A stretch of 64,000 bases of DNA from Aliivibrio wodanis (GCA_000953695.1 LN554846.1:372001-436000), one strand, 5' to 3'; positions 44,910-55,787 are shown, numbered from the stretch's first letter. The notes: a model not told the origin generated them from the sequence alone. A program made the numbers and translations.

Positions 44910-46196
44910 TTATGCGCTAACGCCTACACCAAATATGGCTTGCATCATGTAATAGAATATAACCGCTAATAATGCACCAGCAGGAAGAGTAACAACCCAA
45001 GATGCCACGATATTACGTACCACACCTAAGTTTAATGCTCCAATACCACGCGCAAAGCCTACACCTAAAACAGCACCAACAAGAGTTTGTGTCGTTGAGA
45101 TAGGTAGACCAGTACCTGATGCTAATACTACAGTAGAAGCTGTCGCTAACTGAGCTGCAAAACCACGACTAGGTGTTAGTTCAGTAATACCAGTACCTAC
45201 TGTTGCCATTACTTTATGGCCTAATGTTGCAAGACCAACCACGATACCAATACCACCTAGAGGAAGGATCCACCAAGCGATAGATGTTTTTGAAGCGATT
45301 TCACCTAAATTTTCAACAGTTGAAACAACAGCTGACAATGGACCAATCGCATTAGCAACATCATTAGAGCCATGAGCAAATGCCATTGCACACGCGGTAA
45401 TTACCATTAATGTACTGAAGATGCTTTCTACACCAGTAAAGCCACGGCTGTCTTTTTCATCATTTACAGTATTTGCAAATTTACGAGAAATATAAACATA
45501 GCCACCTACCATTACTAATGCAGAGAACGCAACAGAAGCAACCCATGCTTCGCCATTAGATAGATGAAGACCAACGTGCTTTAGACCTTTTTTGATAGTA
45601 ACAAGTGCAATAACCATAGTGGTGATGAACATGTACACAGGAACAAAACGTTTCGCATTCATTAATGGCTTATCAGTATCAAATATCAGTCGTTGAGCAC
45701 TGATAAAGATCATATAGGCGAAAATACCAGAGATAAGAGGTGTAATTAACCAACTACCAACGATACCTTGAACAGAAGCCCAATCAACAGCTTCGGTACC
45801 TACTGCAACACACGCAAAACCGATGATAGCACCGATGATAGAGTGGGTTGTTGATACTGGCCAGCCCATGTAAGAAGCAAGTAGTAACCACGTACCCGCA
45901 GCAAGAAGCGCTGACATCATGCCATAAACTAAAACTTCAGGTTGGTGAGCGAAAAGAGAGGTGTCGATAACCCCTTTCCTAATTGTATCTGTAACTTCAC
46001 CACCAGCAAGGTATGCCCCTGCAAATTCGAAGATCATAGCAATGATGATCGCTTGTTTTACTGTTAGTGCTTTAGACCCTACAGAGGTGCCCATTGCATT
46101 GGCGACATCATTTGCACCAATACCAATAGCCATAAGGAAGCCGAAGAAGGCTGCAACTAAAATAAGGGTCGTGCCGTAGTTAGCAAGAATATCCAT
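44910..46196 (-). CDS. pit: PiT-family inorganic phosphate transporter
   Basis: A 428-residue polytopic inner-membrane permease, probably a cation-coupled phosphate symporter. It has the two mirrored PiT signatures: GANDVANAMGTSVGSKALT near residues 27-45 and AHGSNDVANAIGPLSAVV near 274-291, each a substrate-coordinating loop. Ten or more hydrophobic segments fill the protein. The gene for a DUF47/PhoU-like partner lies 27 bases upstream, and the two share one terminator, so they form an operon. PiT transporters are commonly paired with such regulators. Phosphate is inferred from the family; sulfate or metal-phosphate transport is less likely. No Pho box was recognised upstream. Confidence 0.93.
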   Translation of the reverse strand: MDILANYGTTLILVAAFFGFLMAIGIGANDVANAMGTSVGSKALTVKQAIIIAMIFEFAGAYLAGGEVTDTIRKGVIDTSLFAHQPEVLVYGMMSALLAAGTWLLLASYMGWPVSTTHSIIGAIIGFACVAVGTEAVDWASVQGIVGSWLITPLISGIFAYMIFISAQRLIFDTDKPLMNAKRFVPVYMFITTMVIALVTIKKGLKHVGLHLSNGEAWVASVAFSALVMVGGYVYISRKFANTVNDEKDSRGFTGVESIFSTLMVITACAMAFAHGSNDVANAIGPLSAVVSTVENLGEIASKTSIAWWILPLGGIGIVVGLATLGHKVMATVGTGITELTPSRGFAAQLATASTVVLASGTGLPISTTQTLVGAVLGVGFARGIGALNLGVVRNIVASWVVTLPAGALLAVIFYYMMQAIFGVGVSA

Positions 46197-46223
46197 TGTA
46201 TTACCTGTTACTGAATCACAAAC

Positions 46224-46904
46224 TTATGAGCGAGATAGCATCAGTTCTAAACGAGAACCAACACGCTGTGCTTGGTCGGCAATGCCACCAACCCACTCAA
46301 GAATTTTATAAAGGAACATAACATCGATCGGATTGTATTTGTGCTCGATGCTCATGAGTTGCTGGCGCAGTTGAATTTGCAATTCGTCAGTATCATCTTC
46401 AATGATATCTAGCTTATTGATCATCTCTGCTACCAAGGTGACTTCGCGTCCTTTAAAGCCAGTTTCTAATAGCTCATCCAATTCGCTGATTACTTCTTGC
46501 GCTTGACTAGCCGCATCTAAACAACGTTGAACATAAGCTAAAAATGCTTCCTGCATAGAACTTGGAATTTCAAGTTGGCGACCAACAACGCGACCTGCGA
46601 TGTCTTTAGCCAAATTTGCGAGTTTATCTTGCTGAGTTAATAGACCGAGCATATCAGTACGATCAACAGGCATGAATAACCCACGAGGAAGTTTCAAACG
46701 AATTTCTCGTTTTAACACATCCGCTTCTTTCTCTAAATGAGAAATTTGAGCACGAAGTTCACTCGCTTTTTCCCAATCACCAGTTGCACACGTTTCGAAA
46801 AACGGAATAAGCAGTGAGCAGCATTCATTGACACAAACAACGTGACGCTGCAAAGGTTTCATTGGGGACTTTGCGAATAACCCCATAATAGTATTTACTG
46901 GCAT
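46224..46904 (-). CDS. DUF47 (PhoU-like) protein, partner of Pit
   Basis: A 226-residue all-helical cytoplasmic protein starting MPVNTIMGLFAKSPMKPLQR. It has the PhoU-like repeat pattern of acidic helices, with metal-binding-type ExxxD motifs (for example HLEKEADVLKREIRLKL near residues 51-67 and DIIEDDTDELQIQLRQQL near 176-193). DUF47 (TIGR00153) genes are typically directly upstream of pit genes and are thought to modulate transport. It lies 27 bases ahead of pit in the same operon. Confidence 0.9.
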   Translation of the reverse strand: MPVNTIMGLFAKSPMKPLQRHVVCVNECCSLLIPFFETCATGDWEKASELRAQISHLEKEADVLKREIRLKLPRGLFMPVDRTDMLGLLTQQDKLANLAKDIAGRVVGRQLEIPSSMQEAFLAYVQRCLDAASQAQEVISELDELLETGFKGREVTLVAEMINKLDIIEDDTDELQIQLRQQLMSIEHKYNPIDVMFLYKILEWVGGIADQAQRVGSRLELMLSRS

Positions 46905-47089
46905 GGTTTCTTAACCTATAAAACAAGTACCTAATGGTGAATTGTTAGACGATGGCCATAAAGGCGCGAATGTTAACCCAATCCCACTATCAATAAAACT
47001 ACTTTAGATCATGGTTTGGGCATTATTTCTAGCTTGATACCGAACAGTTTAAGCCATATCCTTGGAAAGACAACGGTTATGAGGTCATT

Positions 47090-48607
47090 ATGGAAACTGA
47101 AATAGAACTGAAATTTTTTGTTTTTCCTGAATTTGTAGACACAATTATAGATAAAATATCAGATGCTAAAGTCATAGAGCAGAGTTGCTTGAACCTAGGT
47201 AACATCTATTTTGATACTCCTGAACAGCATCTTCGAAAGCATGATACAGGGCTACGAATTCGTCGGTTTAATGATGAACGTATTCAAACATTAAAAACGG
47301 CGGGCCGTGTTGTAGCAGGATTGCACCAACGTCCAGAATACAATGCAGAGCATGATAGTGATGTTCCAAATGTTCATTTACACCCTAAAGATGCTTGGCC
47401 TGATGATATTGCTTTAGATGATCTTCAAGAGCAGCTTTTTCCTCTATTCTCAACCAATTTTATTCGCCAGCAGTGGCTTGTCGCTATGCCTGATGGCAGT
47501 GAAATTGAACTGGCTTTTGATCAAGGAGAAGTGGTTGTTGGTGAGAAAACGACACCTATCTGTGAGGTAGAGCTCGAGCTTAAGTCTGGTCAAACAGATG
47601 CACTATTTACACTAGCTCGCGATTTATGTAGCTCTGGTGGTATGCGTTTGGGAAACCAAAGTAAAGCGGCTAAAGGGTATCGCCTGGCGATGGATGCTCC
47701 TGCTGATAAGGTAAAACCACTAACTTTAGTTAGAACAGAATCATCAGACAGTGTTGAGACGTGTTTTGTTAACTCCTTAGAACACGCTTTATCTCATTGG
47801 CATTACCATGAGCAAATTTATATAGATACTCAAGATAAGTTTGCACTTCAAGAAATCCGTATTGCTATTGCCTTTTTAAGACAGATCTTTTTAGTATTTG
47901 GTGAAATGGTGCCAAAGCGCGCAAGTGAGTTGTTGCGTCAAGAATTAAAGTGGCTTGAAGAGAAACTTCATTGGTTGGATAAGTCAGAGCATCTAGATTA
48001 TTTAATTGAAGAAAAAGGGAATGTACTTAGAAAGTTAGATGCACGTAAATTTCTCGTCGCTCGTTTAAAAGAGAGTGCTGCGGCATTACCTAATGAAGAT
48101 GAAATGCTTTCATTATTGATGTCTGATCGTTATTGCAGTTTATTGTTGGATTTAAGTCGTTGGATTTTAACGCGAGATTGGCAACCGTTTTTAGATGATA
48201 AAAAACGTCAAGTACTCCAAGAGTCGATAGATAGCCATTCAGGTATTTTACTCGATCGGACATGGGAATCGTTAGACGCTGCATTTTCCTCTTCAAATCA
48301 GCTACTGCCTGTTGATTACTTTAAGCAAAAAATGCGCTTACGTCGAAACTTAATGACAGGAACTTGTTTTGCTCTTATTTATGATGATGAGAGAAGAAAA
48401 GGTTTCCGCTTACCTTGGCTTGATTTATTGCAAGGCATTGATGACTTGATGAGTTTAGAGCCATTGAGAACTCGAGTTGAGCTATTGGAAAATGAAGAGG
48501 AACGTGAACAACTAGAACGTTGGCTTCTTCGTCAAGAGCGTTCAATTTTACATGCTATGGAGCAAACCCGTAAAGCTGGGCTAGAGTATCCTCCTTATTG
48601 GCAGTAA
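47090..48607 (+). CDS. ygiF: Inorganic triphosphatase with CYTH and CHAD domains (YgiF)
   Basis: A 505-residue protein. The N-terminal CYTH tunnel domain (about residues 1-205) starts METEIELKFFV, containing the ExExK signature (E4, E6, K8), and continues with FDTPEQHLRKHDTGLRIRRF. E. coli YgiF has this architecture and hydrolyses inorganic triphosphate. The C-terminal CHAD helical domain (about 220-500), rich in histidine and basic residues, is thought to bind polyphosphate. In E. coli ygiF immediately precedes glnE; here a K+ channel gene and a chemoreceptor gene intervene. It diverges from the DUF47-pit operon. Earlier annotations as adenylate cyclase are misleading. Confidence 0.93.
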   Translation: METEIELKFFVFPEFVDTIIDKISDAKVIEQSCLNLGNIYFDTPEQHLRKHDTGLRIRRFNDERIQTLKTAGRVVAGLHQRPEYNAEHDSDVPNVHLHPKDAWPDDIALDDLQEQLFPLFSTNFIRQQWLVAMPDGSEIELAFDQGEVVVGEKTTPICEVELELKSGQTDALFTLARDLCSSGGMRLGNQSKAAKGYRLAMDAPADKVKPLTLVRTESSDSVETCFVNSLEHALSHWHYHEQIYIDTQDKFALQEIRIAIAFLRQIFLVFGEMVPKRASELLRQELKWLEEKLHWLDKSEHLDYLIEEKGNVLRKLDARKFLVARLKESAAALPNEDEMLSLLMSDRYCSLLLDLSRWILTRDWQPFLDDKKRQVLQESIDSHSGILLDRTWESLDAAFSSSNQLLPVDYFKQKMRLRRNLMTGTCFALIYDDERRKGFRLPWLDLLQGIDDLMSLEPLRTRVELLENEEEREQLERWLLRQERSILHAMEQTRKAGLEYPPYWQ

Positions 48608-48638
48608 TTTTCGTTAGTTAATAGATAGTGATTTAAAA

Positions 48639-48668
48639 GAAGAGAGGTTATTACTTCTCTTTTTTATT
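48639..48668 (+). terminator. Terminator of ygiF
   Basis: AGAGAGGT (48641-48648) pairs with ACTTCTCT (48653-48660, one G-T) and is followed by a T-run. It overlaps the end of the convergent channel gene. Confidence 0.75.
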
Positions 48669-49412
48669 TTTTATTTGTTCTAATCCTTTTAGGATTTCGG
48701 CTTGCTGCTGTAAAATTTGATTGAGCTTCTCATCTCGATCATGCTGTTCTTTTTGTTCGTGTTTTTTTTGTTCAATCTGTGATGGTTCGGTAATGATGGA
48801 GGTGATTAAGCCTGAGATCATACCGAAAATACCAACACCAGATATAATGATGATTACGGCTAACATTTTACCTGCCACTGTCACAGGATAGTGGTCACCA
48901 TAGCCAACGGTTGATATTGTCACAAAAGCCCACCATAACGCATCTCCTGCGGTTTGAATGTTAGCCTCTGGATCTGGACCTTCAAACATTAGCATAAAGA
49001 CAGAACCTAGTGAAATAAGGGTAACCATCAAAACTAAAATCGATGCAATCGTGGCTTCTTTTCTGTTTGATTGCAGCTGCTTTAAAAGAGACTGGCTAGA
49101 TCGCAGCAGACGGAAAACTCGCAAAATATGGAATACACGTGCATACCGGACTGGTTCAATAATTGGAATGCTGGCAATAAAATCAACCCAATGCTCTTTT
49201 AAATATTGAACTCGTTGCTTACTACGAAAGAGATCAATAGATAACTGGAAGAGAAAGAGCGCACAAATAATGGTGTCGAGTGTGATAAGCATGGCTCGAC
49301 TGTTGTGATCCAGTGGTGCGAACAGCAAGCTTGAGATCACAATTAATGATAAAAACGATAATACCAATGACATTAAGCTCATAGGGTAAAGGTCAATTTT
49401 GTTATTATTCAT
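48651..49412 (-). CDS. Voltage-gated-type potassium channel
   Basis: A 253-residue membrane protein of the 6-TM ion-channel family. Segments S1-S4 occupy about residues 12-110. The S4-like helix ARVFHILRVFRLLRSSQS carries arginines every third residue, the voltage-sensor pattern. The pore loop contains the K+ selectivity filter TVGYGD at residues 168-173, followed by the S6 helix (MLAVIIIISGVGIFGMISG). The C-terminus is a short glutamine/lysine-rich coiled coil (QKKHEQKEQHDRDEKLNQI), with no RCK domain, unlike E. coli Kch. It probably assembles as a tetramer and passes K+. It is convergent with ygiF and divergent from the chemoreceptor. Confidence 0.92.
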   Translation of the reverse strand: MNNNKIDLYPMSLMSLVLSFLSLIVISSLLFAPLDHNSRAMLITLDTIICALFLFQLSIDLFRSKQRVQYLKEHWVDFIASIPIIEPVRYARVFHILRVFRLLRSSQSLLKQLQSNRKEATIASILVLMVTLISLGSVFMLMFEGPDPEANIQTAGDALWWAFVTISTVGYGDHYPVTVAGKMLAVIIIISGVGIFGMISGLITSIITEPSQIEQKKHEQKEQHDRDEKLNQILQQQAEILKGLEQIKNKKEK

Positions 49413-49522
49413 ATTAATTATTTATGTACTTCTGCCGTTGTAATGTAGATGATGTCTAGTTGGGTGATATGACTTTGTATCATGCACTAAAAAAATTAAT
49501 TCTGAAAGTAATGAGGGAAAGT

Positions 49523-51124
49523 ATGACAACAATAGCGTTTAAGCCATGGGAAAGGTTAGTGACTGATGTAAAGTTGGTTCCTAAACTAATCCTATTAATG
49601 GTGTTTAGTACTGTGCTTTTAGTTACTAAGCAGCTATGGGATGCGAATACTTTTTACCAATCGGTTATTACGATTCAGAAAGAACGAGCGCAAGAATCAG
49701 CGATTGCTAATGCAGAACTTATCAATGGTATTTTAAATCATAAACCTGGCGGTAAAGAATTGGCAGGTGAAGCTATCTCTATTCAATCAAAAGCTTGGAC
49801 TGAAGGTAATTACATTTATGTAATTGATCGTGAAAGCGGCAAAGTATTTGGACACAGCAGAGCACAATCAATCTCTTCTTTATCGGATTCTATTGATAAT
49901 GGCTCTTCATTAAAGCAAATGCTTGGAAGCCTATCGTCTCAAGAAGCTTATTCAATTAATGATTACACTCGTTATGAGTTTGCTAAGAAAGTACCGAACC
50001 ATAACTGGGTAGTTGTCGCCTCTCAAAGTGCAGAGAGTGCAGAGCAATATTATCAAGACTATTTGGTTCAGGTGATCTGGCAAACCTTGGCAATGATTGC
50101 TGCTTTCATGGTTATCTTACTGAGTGCATCAAGTATCATGCTACGTCAAATGAAGTATTTAAATACTTCAATGAAACAGATTGCAGGGCAAAACCTTTCA
50201 GAACCAGTAGAAATGAACTGTAAAGATGAGTTTGGTGATTTAGCAAGAGAATTAAATAAAACACGTTTGCAGTTGAAATCAGTAGTAGAAGCACAATTGT
50301 CAGCATCGCAAGAGTTAGCGGGTTTGACTGAAGTGATGACTATCAGTATGGAAGGAACAAAAGAAGCGGCTCAAGAAGAGTTTGCTGAAATTGACCAACT
50401 GGCAACAGCGATGAGCGAGATGAGCTCAACAGTGCAAAATGTAGCGGATAATGCACGTAATGCATCTGCAGGAACCGAGCAAGCACAAGCGCAAGCTAAA
50501 GTAGGCCAAGAGTTTGTTGAAGGTACGATTGTTAAAATTCAAGCCTTATCTGGTGATATTGCCGCTTCTGCTGAAGTGGTGAATCAAGTTGAAGAACGCG
50601 TTGTTTCGATTAGCTCAGTGGTTGAGACTATTCGTGGGATTTCAGAACAAACGAACTTACTGGCATTGAATGCGGCGATTGAAGCGGCTCGTGCCGGTGA
50701 TGCTGGTCGTGGTTTTGCTGTGGTTGCAGATGAAGTAAGAAATCTAGCACAGAGTACACAAGGTGCAACGGTTGAGATCCAAGAGATGATTACTCAGTTA
50801 CAAAACAGTGCTAATCAAGCTGTCGATCTGATGGAAAAAAGTGTGGTTGAAGCCGCTGAAGGTGTTGAGCTAGTAACAAATGCGGGAACAGAGTTAGAAA
50901 GTATTGTAAACCAAGTGAATAATATCAATGAAATGAATTTCCAGATAGCAAGTGCCGCCGATCAACAAAGCAGTGTTGCCACTGAAATGGATCAAAACTT
51001 AGCGAATGTTCGTGAGTTGGTGGAAGCGTCGGTTATGGTAATGACTGAGCTAACTGAAACTTCAGAAGAAATGCAGCAAAATGCAGAAGAATTAGAAGCC
51101 AAAATGAAAGTATTTAAGATTTAA
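49523..51124 (+). CDS. Methyl-accepting chemotaxis protein with small Cache-type sensor
   Basis: The start is the ATG at 49523 ([20 protein letters not shown]), with GAGGG 5 bases upstream; the frame is open back to a TTG at 49460 without support. This gives 533 residues. TM1 is about residues 21-36 and TM2 about 170-193, enclosing a roughly 130-residue periplasmic domain of single-Cache size ([19 protein letters not shown]). A HAMP segment follows, then the signalling coiled coil with the conserved tip [20 protein letters not shown], then [14 protein letters not shown]. It ends KMKVFKI, with no CheR pentapeptide. The ligand is unknown. It sits alone between the K+ channel and glnE and ends at its own terminator. 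Confidence 0.92.
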   Translation: MTTIAFKPWERLVTDVKLVPKLILLMVFSTVLLVTKQLWDANTFYQSVITIQKERAQESAIANAELINGILNHKPGGKELAGEAISIQSKAWTEGNYIYVIDRESGKVFGHSRAQSISSLSDSIDNGSSLKQMLGSLSSQEAYSINDYTRYEFAKKVPNHNWVVVASQSAESAEQYYQDYLVQVIWQTLAMIAAFMVILLSASSIMLRQMKYLNTSMKQIAGQNLSEPVEMNCKDEFGDLARELNKTRLQLKSVVEAQLSASQELAGLTEVMTISMEGTKEAAQEEFAEIDQLATAMSEMSSTVQNVADNARNASAGTEQAQAQAKVGQEFVEGTIVKIQALSGDIAASAEVVNQVEERVVSISSVVETIRGISEQTNLLALNAAIEAARAGDAGRGFAVVADEVRNLAQSTQGATVEIQEMITQLQNSANQAVDLMEKSVVEAAEGVELVTNAGTELESIVNQVNNINEMNFQIASAADQQSSVATEMDQNLANVRELVEASVMVMTELTETSEEMQQNAEELEAKMKVFKI

Positions 51125-51146
51125 TTCATCTTACTTTGATCTTATT

Positions 51147-51175
51147 AACGCCTGCACTCTGTTGTAGGCGTTTTT
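51147..51175 (+). terminator. Terminator of chemoreceptor gene
   Basis: AACGCCT (51147-51153) pairs with AGGCGTT (51166-51172), with an inner GCA / TGT extension, followed by T's. Confidence 0.82.
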
Positions 51176-51269
51176 GTTTGCGGCTAAAACTAAATTTTGG
51201 CACAGTATAAGCAGTTTGATTCGTTTGTTTAGTGTAACGAACATCATGGAATTTTTGATAAGGAATATC

Positions 51270-54128
51270 ATGTCTTTGCCATCATCATTAAGCTCGTTAG
51301 CTGAGCGTCGTCATCAAGAGTTAACTCACCTTAATCATATTCAAGCTTGGCCAGAGTCTTTACAGCAATCGCTGCTAATTGCACTTGGCTGTAGTGATTT
51401 TTTACATGAAGCTTTTCAGCAAGATGAATATTTGTGTCAGTATTTTCCTAGTATGTTTGATGAGAGTGATCGCAGCGAAGATTACCGTTCTCGATTACAA
51501 GATAATTTATCAAAATGCAGTGATGAAAATGGATTAATGCGAGAACTTCGATATTTTCGTCGCAGAGAAATGGCTTATATTGCATGGCGAGATTTTACTC
51601 ATGAGTATTTCCCTCGTTGTGATTGGTCTTTAGAAGTAAGCTTATCTCATTTGTCTTTATTAGCTGAAGCCCTAATCGTTGAGTCATATCAATGGCTGTA
51701 TAAACAAGCCTGTATTGATTGGGGAACCCCGAAAAACGCACAAGGTGAAGAGCAACCTATGCTTATCATTGGGATGGGAAAATTGGGTGGTGGTGAGTTA
51801 AATTTCTCTTCAGATATCGACTTGATTTTTACTTATCCTGAAAATGGAGAGACGGAAGGTGCACGCCGCAGTATTGCTAATGCACAGTTCTTTACTCGCT
51901 TAGGGCAAAAAATTATTAAAGCGTTAGATCAAACAACCTTTGATGGGTTTTGTTATCGCGTTGATCTACGTTTACGTCCTTTTGGTGAGAGTGGACCTTT
52001 AGTGATGAGCTATGCGGCTTTAGAGGATTATTACCAAGAGCAAGGTCGAGACTGGGAACGCTACGCGATGATCAAAGCGCGTGTTATGGGTAAGGAAACC
52101 TACAGTCATTATCAAGAACTGCGTCAAATGTTACGCCCATTTGTTTTCCGTCGTTACATTGATTTTGGTGCGATTCAAGCGTTGCGCCGTATGAAATCAA
52201 TGATCACAACCGAAGTTCGTCGTCGAGGGCTGAATGATAATATTAAACTTGGCTCTGGTGGTATTCGAGAAGTTGAATTTATAGCTCAAGTATTTCAACT
52301 TATCCGTGGTGGTCGAGAGCCTTCTTTGCGTGGTCGCGGATTATTAGAGACATTAGACGCAATTAAAGAATTGGGGCAGTTAACCGCTCAAGAGGTGGAT
52401 GACTTAACAACGGGTTATCGTTTCTTACGTCGTTTAGAGAACTTATTACAAGCGATTGGAGATAAGCAAACTCAGACATTACCAATGGACGAGAGGGATC
52501 AATCTCGCCTTGCTTTTGCAATGGGAATGGCTGATTGGAATGAGCTCTATGATGCGATTCAAACGCAAATGAATACCATACATGCTGTATTTGAAAACTT
52601 GATTGGTGATGATGAGGAAGAGTCTGAAAACAGCATTGATAAGTCGTATGTAGAGCTGTGGGATATGGCGCATAACCCTGAAGTACTTGAGAATATTTTA
52701 CAAGAACTGAACGCTGAACAAGCGGAGCAACTGACCCGTCATATTATTGAATTCAAAGGGGATTTGAAGAAAAAAACATTAGGGCCTAGAGGGCGTGAAG
52801 CGATCACTCACTTAATGCCTAAATTGTTCAGTATTGTGATTAGCCGAGAAGATGCAAGTGATACCTTACCGCGCTTAACTAAGCTTATTCAAGCCATTGC
52901 CACCAGAACGACTTATCTAGAGCTGCTTGATGAGCACAGCGGAGCATTGCAACATCTGGTTCGCCTGTGTGCAGCAAGCCCAATGGTGGCAGAGCAATTA
53001 ACTCGTTACCCAATATTATTGGATGAATTATTGGATATAAATCAACTTTATAACCCAATTGAGTTGAGCCAATATAAAATTGAATTGCATGAATTTCTTG
53101 CTCGTATCCCTGAAGATGATATGGAACAGCAGATGGAGGCTTTACGCCAATTTAAGCAAGTCTGTTTATTAAGAATAGCAGCTTCAGATATTGCTGGTGG
53201 ACTCTCTTTAATGAAAGTAAGTGATCACTTAACCTATTTATCGGAAGCTATAGTTGAGTCGGTAGTAAATCAAGCGTGGTTACAGGTGACTGAGAAGTTT
53301 GGTGAACCAACTCATCTTGAAGGTCGAGACAGTAAAGGCTTTGCTGTGATCGGGTATGGCAAGGTTGGTGGCTGGGAATTAGGTTATAACTCGGATCTTG
53401 ATATTGTCTTTATGCATGATTGCGATACGAATACTTACACTAACGGAAAAAAAGAAATTGATGGTCGTCAGTTCTATCTACGGTTAGCACAACGAATTAT
53501 TCATATTTTCTCTGTACGTACCTCTTCTGGTATTTTGTATGAAGTGGATACTCGTTTGCGTCCATCAGGCGCATCAGGGTTATTAGTTAGTACTAGTGAA
53601 GCGTTTGATGAATATCAACGAGAAGATGCATGGACTTGGGAGCATCAAGCCTTAGTTCGTGCTCGTATGATCTATGGTGATAGCGCGCTACAATCGGCGT
53701 TTAATACAACGCGCCATGATATTCTTTGTTTAGCGAGAAATGAGAAAAAATTGCAGCAAGATGTCGCTGAGATGCGAGAAAAAATGCGAGGTCATTTAGG
53801 CGGAAAAAAAGCAGGACGCTTTATGCTTAAACAAGATGCAGGTGGTATTACTGATATTGAGTTTTTAGCACAGTATTTAGTTTTGAATCACAGTCATCAA
53901 GCATCTAAGCTAACTCGCTGGTCTGACAATGTTCGTATTTTTGAAAGCTTTGCTGAGCAGAATGTAATGAGTGAAGAGTTATCTCAATCATTAATTCATG
54001 CTTATTGTGTAATGAGAAATGAGATCCATCATCGTAATTTATTAGGCTTCGATGCAGATGTTGCTGATACTAGCTTTGATGAAGAACGAAGAGCGGTAGT
54101 AACTGCTTGGAATCACTGGTTTAGTTAG
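51270..54128 (+). CDS. glnE: Bifunctional glutamine synthetase adenylyltransferase / adenylyl-removing enzyme
   Basis: The start is the ATG at 51270 (MSLPSSLSSLAERRHQELTH), with AGGA 5 bases upstream; in-frame starts further up lack a site and overlap the terminator. The product is 952 residues (E. coli 946). It adds and removes AMP on glutamine synthetase in response to PII and glutamine, controlling nitrogen assimilation. Two nucleotidyltransferase domains are evident: the N-terminal adenylyl-removing one, GMGKLGGGELNFSSDIDL near 165-190, and the C-terminal adenylylating one, GYGKVGGWELGYNSDLDIVF near 693-712. Each has a catalytic DxD. In E. coli the order is ygiF-glnE-hldE; here glnE-hldE is kept with a 141-base gap. 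Confidence 0.97.
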   Translation: MSLPSSLSSLAERRHQELTHLNHIQAWPESLQQSLLIALGCSDFLHEAFQQDEYLCQYFPSMFDESDRSEDYRSRLQDNLSKCSDENGLMRELRYFRRREMAYIAWRDFTHEYFPRCDWSLEVSLSHLSLLAEALIVESYQWLYKQACIDWGTPKNAQGEEQPMLIIGMGKLGGGELNFSSDIDLIFTYPENGETEGARRSIANAQFFTRLGQKIIKALDQTTFDGFCYRVDLRLRPFGESGPLVMSYAALEDYYQEQGRDWERYAMIKARVMGKETYSHYQELRQMLRPFVFRRYIDFGAIQALRRMKSMITTEVRRRGLNDNIKLGSGGIREVEFIAQVFQLIRGGREPSLRGRGLLETLDAIKELGQLTAQEVDDLTTGYRFLRRLENLLQAIGDKQTQTLPMDERDQSRLAFAMGMADWNELYDAIQTQMNTIHAVFENLIGDDEEESENSIDKSYVELWDMAHNPEVLENILQELNAEQAEQLTRHIIEFKGDLKKKTLGPRGREAITHLMPKLFSIVISREDASDTLPRLTKLIQAIATRTTYLELLDEHSGALQHLVRLCAASPMVAEQLTRYPILLDELLDINQLYNPIELSQYKIELHEFLARIPEDDMEQQMEALRQFKQVCLLRIAASDIAGGLSLMKVSDHLTYLSEAIVESVVNQAWLQVTEKFGEPTHLEGRDSKGFAVIGYGKVGGWELGYNSDLDIVFMHDCDTNTYTNGKKEIDGRQFYLRLAQRIIHIFSVRTSSGILYEVDTRLRPSGASGLLVSTSEAFDEYQREDAWTWEHQALVRARMIYGDSALQSAFNTTRHDILCLARNEKKLQQDVAEMREKMRGHLGGKKAGRFMLKQDAGGITDIEFLAQYLVLNHSHQASKLTRWSDNVRIFESFAEQNVMSEELSQSLIHAYCVMRNEIHHRNLLGFDADVADTSFDEERRAVVTAWNHWFS

Positions 54129-54269
54129 TAAGTATTACTTAACTATTCGTTTACTATTACTAAGTTGGCGCAGAACTTGTGTAAATGCTACCATTTGACA
54201 CAGAATATTTTTATAAACAGTCTGAACCAATAGTGGTGGAAATTTACTGTTTATTACCCGGAGAAGAAA

Positions 54270-55700
54270 ATGAAACCTACACTGCCTAATTATGATCAAT
54301 CCGGTGTATTGATTATTGGTGACGTAATGCTTGACCGCTATTGGGGTGGTCCAACAAATCGTATTTCACCAGAAGCACCAGTACCAGTTGTAAAGGTCGA
54401 TAATATTGAGGAGCGTCCAGGCGGTGCTGCCAATGTAGCGATGAATATTGCTGCGCTAGGTGGCGATGCTCACCTTGTAGGTTTAGTTGGTGATGACGAA
54501 CCAGCAAAGGCGTTAACAGCGACGTTGAACTCACTGAAAGTACATTGTGATTTTGTTTCTCTTCCTGACTTTCCTACGATTACAAAATTGCGAGTAATGA
54601 GTCGTGGTCAACAGCTCCTTCGTCTTGATTTTGAAGAGAGTTTCCATGATGTCCCTGCTGAACCCCTTATTAGTCGTATGCAAGCGACGTTATCAAAAGT
54701 AAAAGCAGTTGTATTGTCTGATTATGCTAAAGGCGCACTAGAGCATGTGCAACTAATGATTCAAGAAGCACGTAAAGTTAATGTTCCTGTATTTATCGAT
54801 CCGAAAGGTGCAGATTTTGAACGCTACCGCGGTGCGACATTATTAACGCCAAATATGCTTGAGTTTGAAACGGTTGTAGGAAAAGTAAAAGATGAAGATG
54901 ATTTGGTGGTTAAAGGCCAGAAAATCATTGAAGATTTTGATTTTGAAGCGTTATTGGTAACACGAAGCGAGCATGGTATGACTTTACTTCGTCGTGATAT
55001 GGAACCATTGCATTTACCAACGCTAGCTCGTGAAGTCTTTGATGTTACTGGCGCTGGTGATACAGTTATTTCTGTATTGGCGGCATCAGTCTCAACAGGT
55101 AAGCCACTAGATGAAGCGTGTGCATTAGCTAATGCTGCTGCAGGTGTTGTGGTTGGTAAACTTGGTACATCTACATTATCAACGATTGAACTCGCTGAAG
55201 CGATTCATGGAAGCCAAGATTCTGGTTTTGGTATCATCAATGAAGAGTTACTAATTAGTGCAGTGAAGCAAGCTCGTGCTCGTGGTGAACGAGTGGTAAT
55301 GACTAATGGTTGTTTTGATATCTTGCATGCTGGTCATGTTTCTTATTTGAACCATGCAGCAGAATTAGGTGATCGCTTAATTGTTGCGGTTAACACCAAT
55401 GAATCAGTACAGCGTTTGAAAGGCCCCGGTCGTCCTATTAACCCAACGGATCGTCGTATGGCGGTATTGGCTGGTTTAGGTGCGGTAGATTGGGTTGTAC
55501 CTTTCTCTGAAGATACTCCACAGCGCTTAATCTCAGCGGTATTACCAACGATGTTGGTGAAAGGTGGCGATTACGCGATTGAAGATATTGCAGGTGGAGC
55601 AGAGGTGATTGCTGCTGGTGGTGAAGTAAAAGTCTTGAATTTTGAAGATGGCTGTTCAACCACTGGTATTATTGAAGCGATTAAAGGTGGTAGAGGCTAG
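54270..55700 (+). CDS. hldE: Bifunctional heptose-7-phosphate kinase / heptose-1-phosphate adenylyltransferase
   Basis: A 476-residue cytoplasmic enzyme of ADP-heptose synthesis for the LPS inner core. The N-terminal kinase (about 1-330) is of the PfkB/ribokinase family: [17 protein letters not shown] near residues 49-65 and the catalytic [14 protein letters not shown] near 258-271. The C-terminal nucleotidyltransferase (about 345-476) shows [16 protein letters not shown], with the HxGH motif. CCGGAGAAG lies just ahead of the ATG. It is also called rfaE or waaE. It follows glnE as in E. coli and is convergent with tolC. Confidence 0.97.
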   Translation: MKPTLPNYDQSGVLIIGDVMLDRYWGGPTNRISPEAPVPVVKVDNIEERPGGAANVAMNIAALGGDAHLVGLVGDDEPAKALTATLNSLKVHCDFVSLPDFPTITKLRVMSRGQQLLRLDFEESFHDVPAEPLISRMQATLSKVKAVVLSDYAKGALEHVQLMIQEARKVNVPVFIDPKGADFERYRGATLLTPNMLEFETVVGKVKDEDDLVVKGQKIIEDFDFEALLVTRSEHGMTLLRRDMEPLHLPTLAREVFDVTGAGDTVISVLAASVSTGKPLDEACALANAAAGVVVGKLGTSTLSTIELAEAIHGSQDSGFGIINEELLISAVKQARARGERVVMTNGCFDILHAGHVSYLNHAAELGDRLIVAVNTNESVQRLKGPGRPINPTDRRMAVLAGLGAVDWVVPFSEDTPQRLISAVLPTMLVKGGDYAIEDIAGGAEVIAAGGEVKVLNFEDGCSTTGIIEAIKGGRG

Positions 55701-55742
55701 TTGAAACTAGGCACCAATAGCTAGTTATCTTTGAATCAGTAT

Positions 55743-55776
55743 AAAAAAGCCACATTATTAAAGTAATGTGGCTTTA
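55743..55776. terminator. Bidirectional terminator between hldE and tolC
   Basis: AAAAAAGCCACATTA pairs with TAATGTGGCTTTATTT across a TTAAAG loop. Confidence 0.92.
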
Positions 55777-55787
55777 TTTATTTTAGT

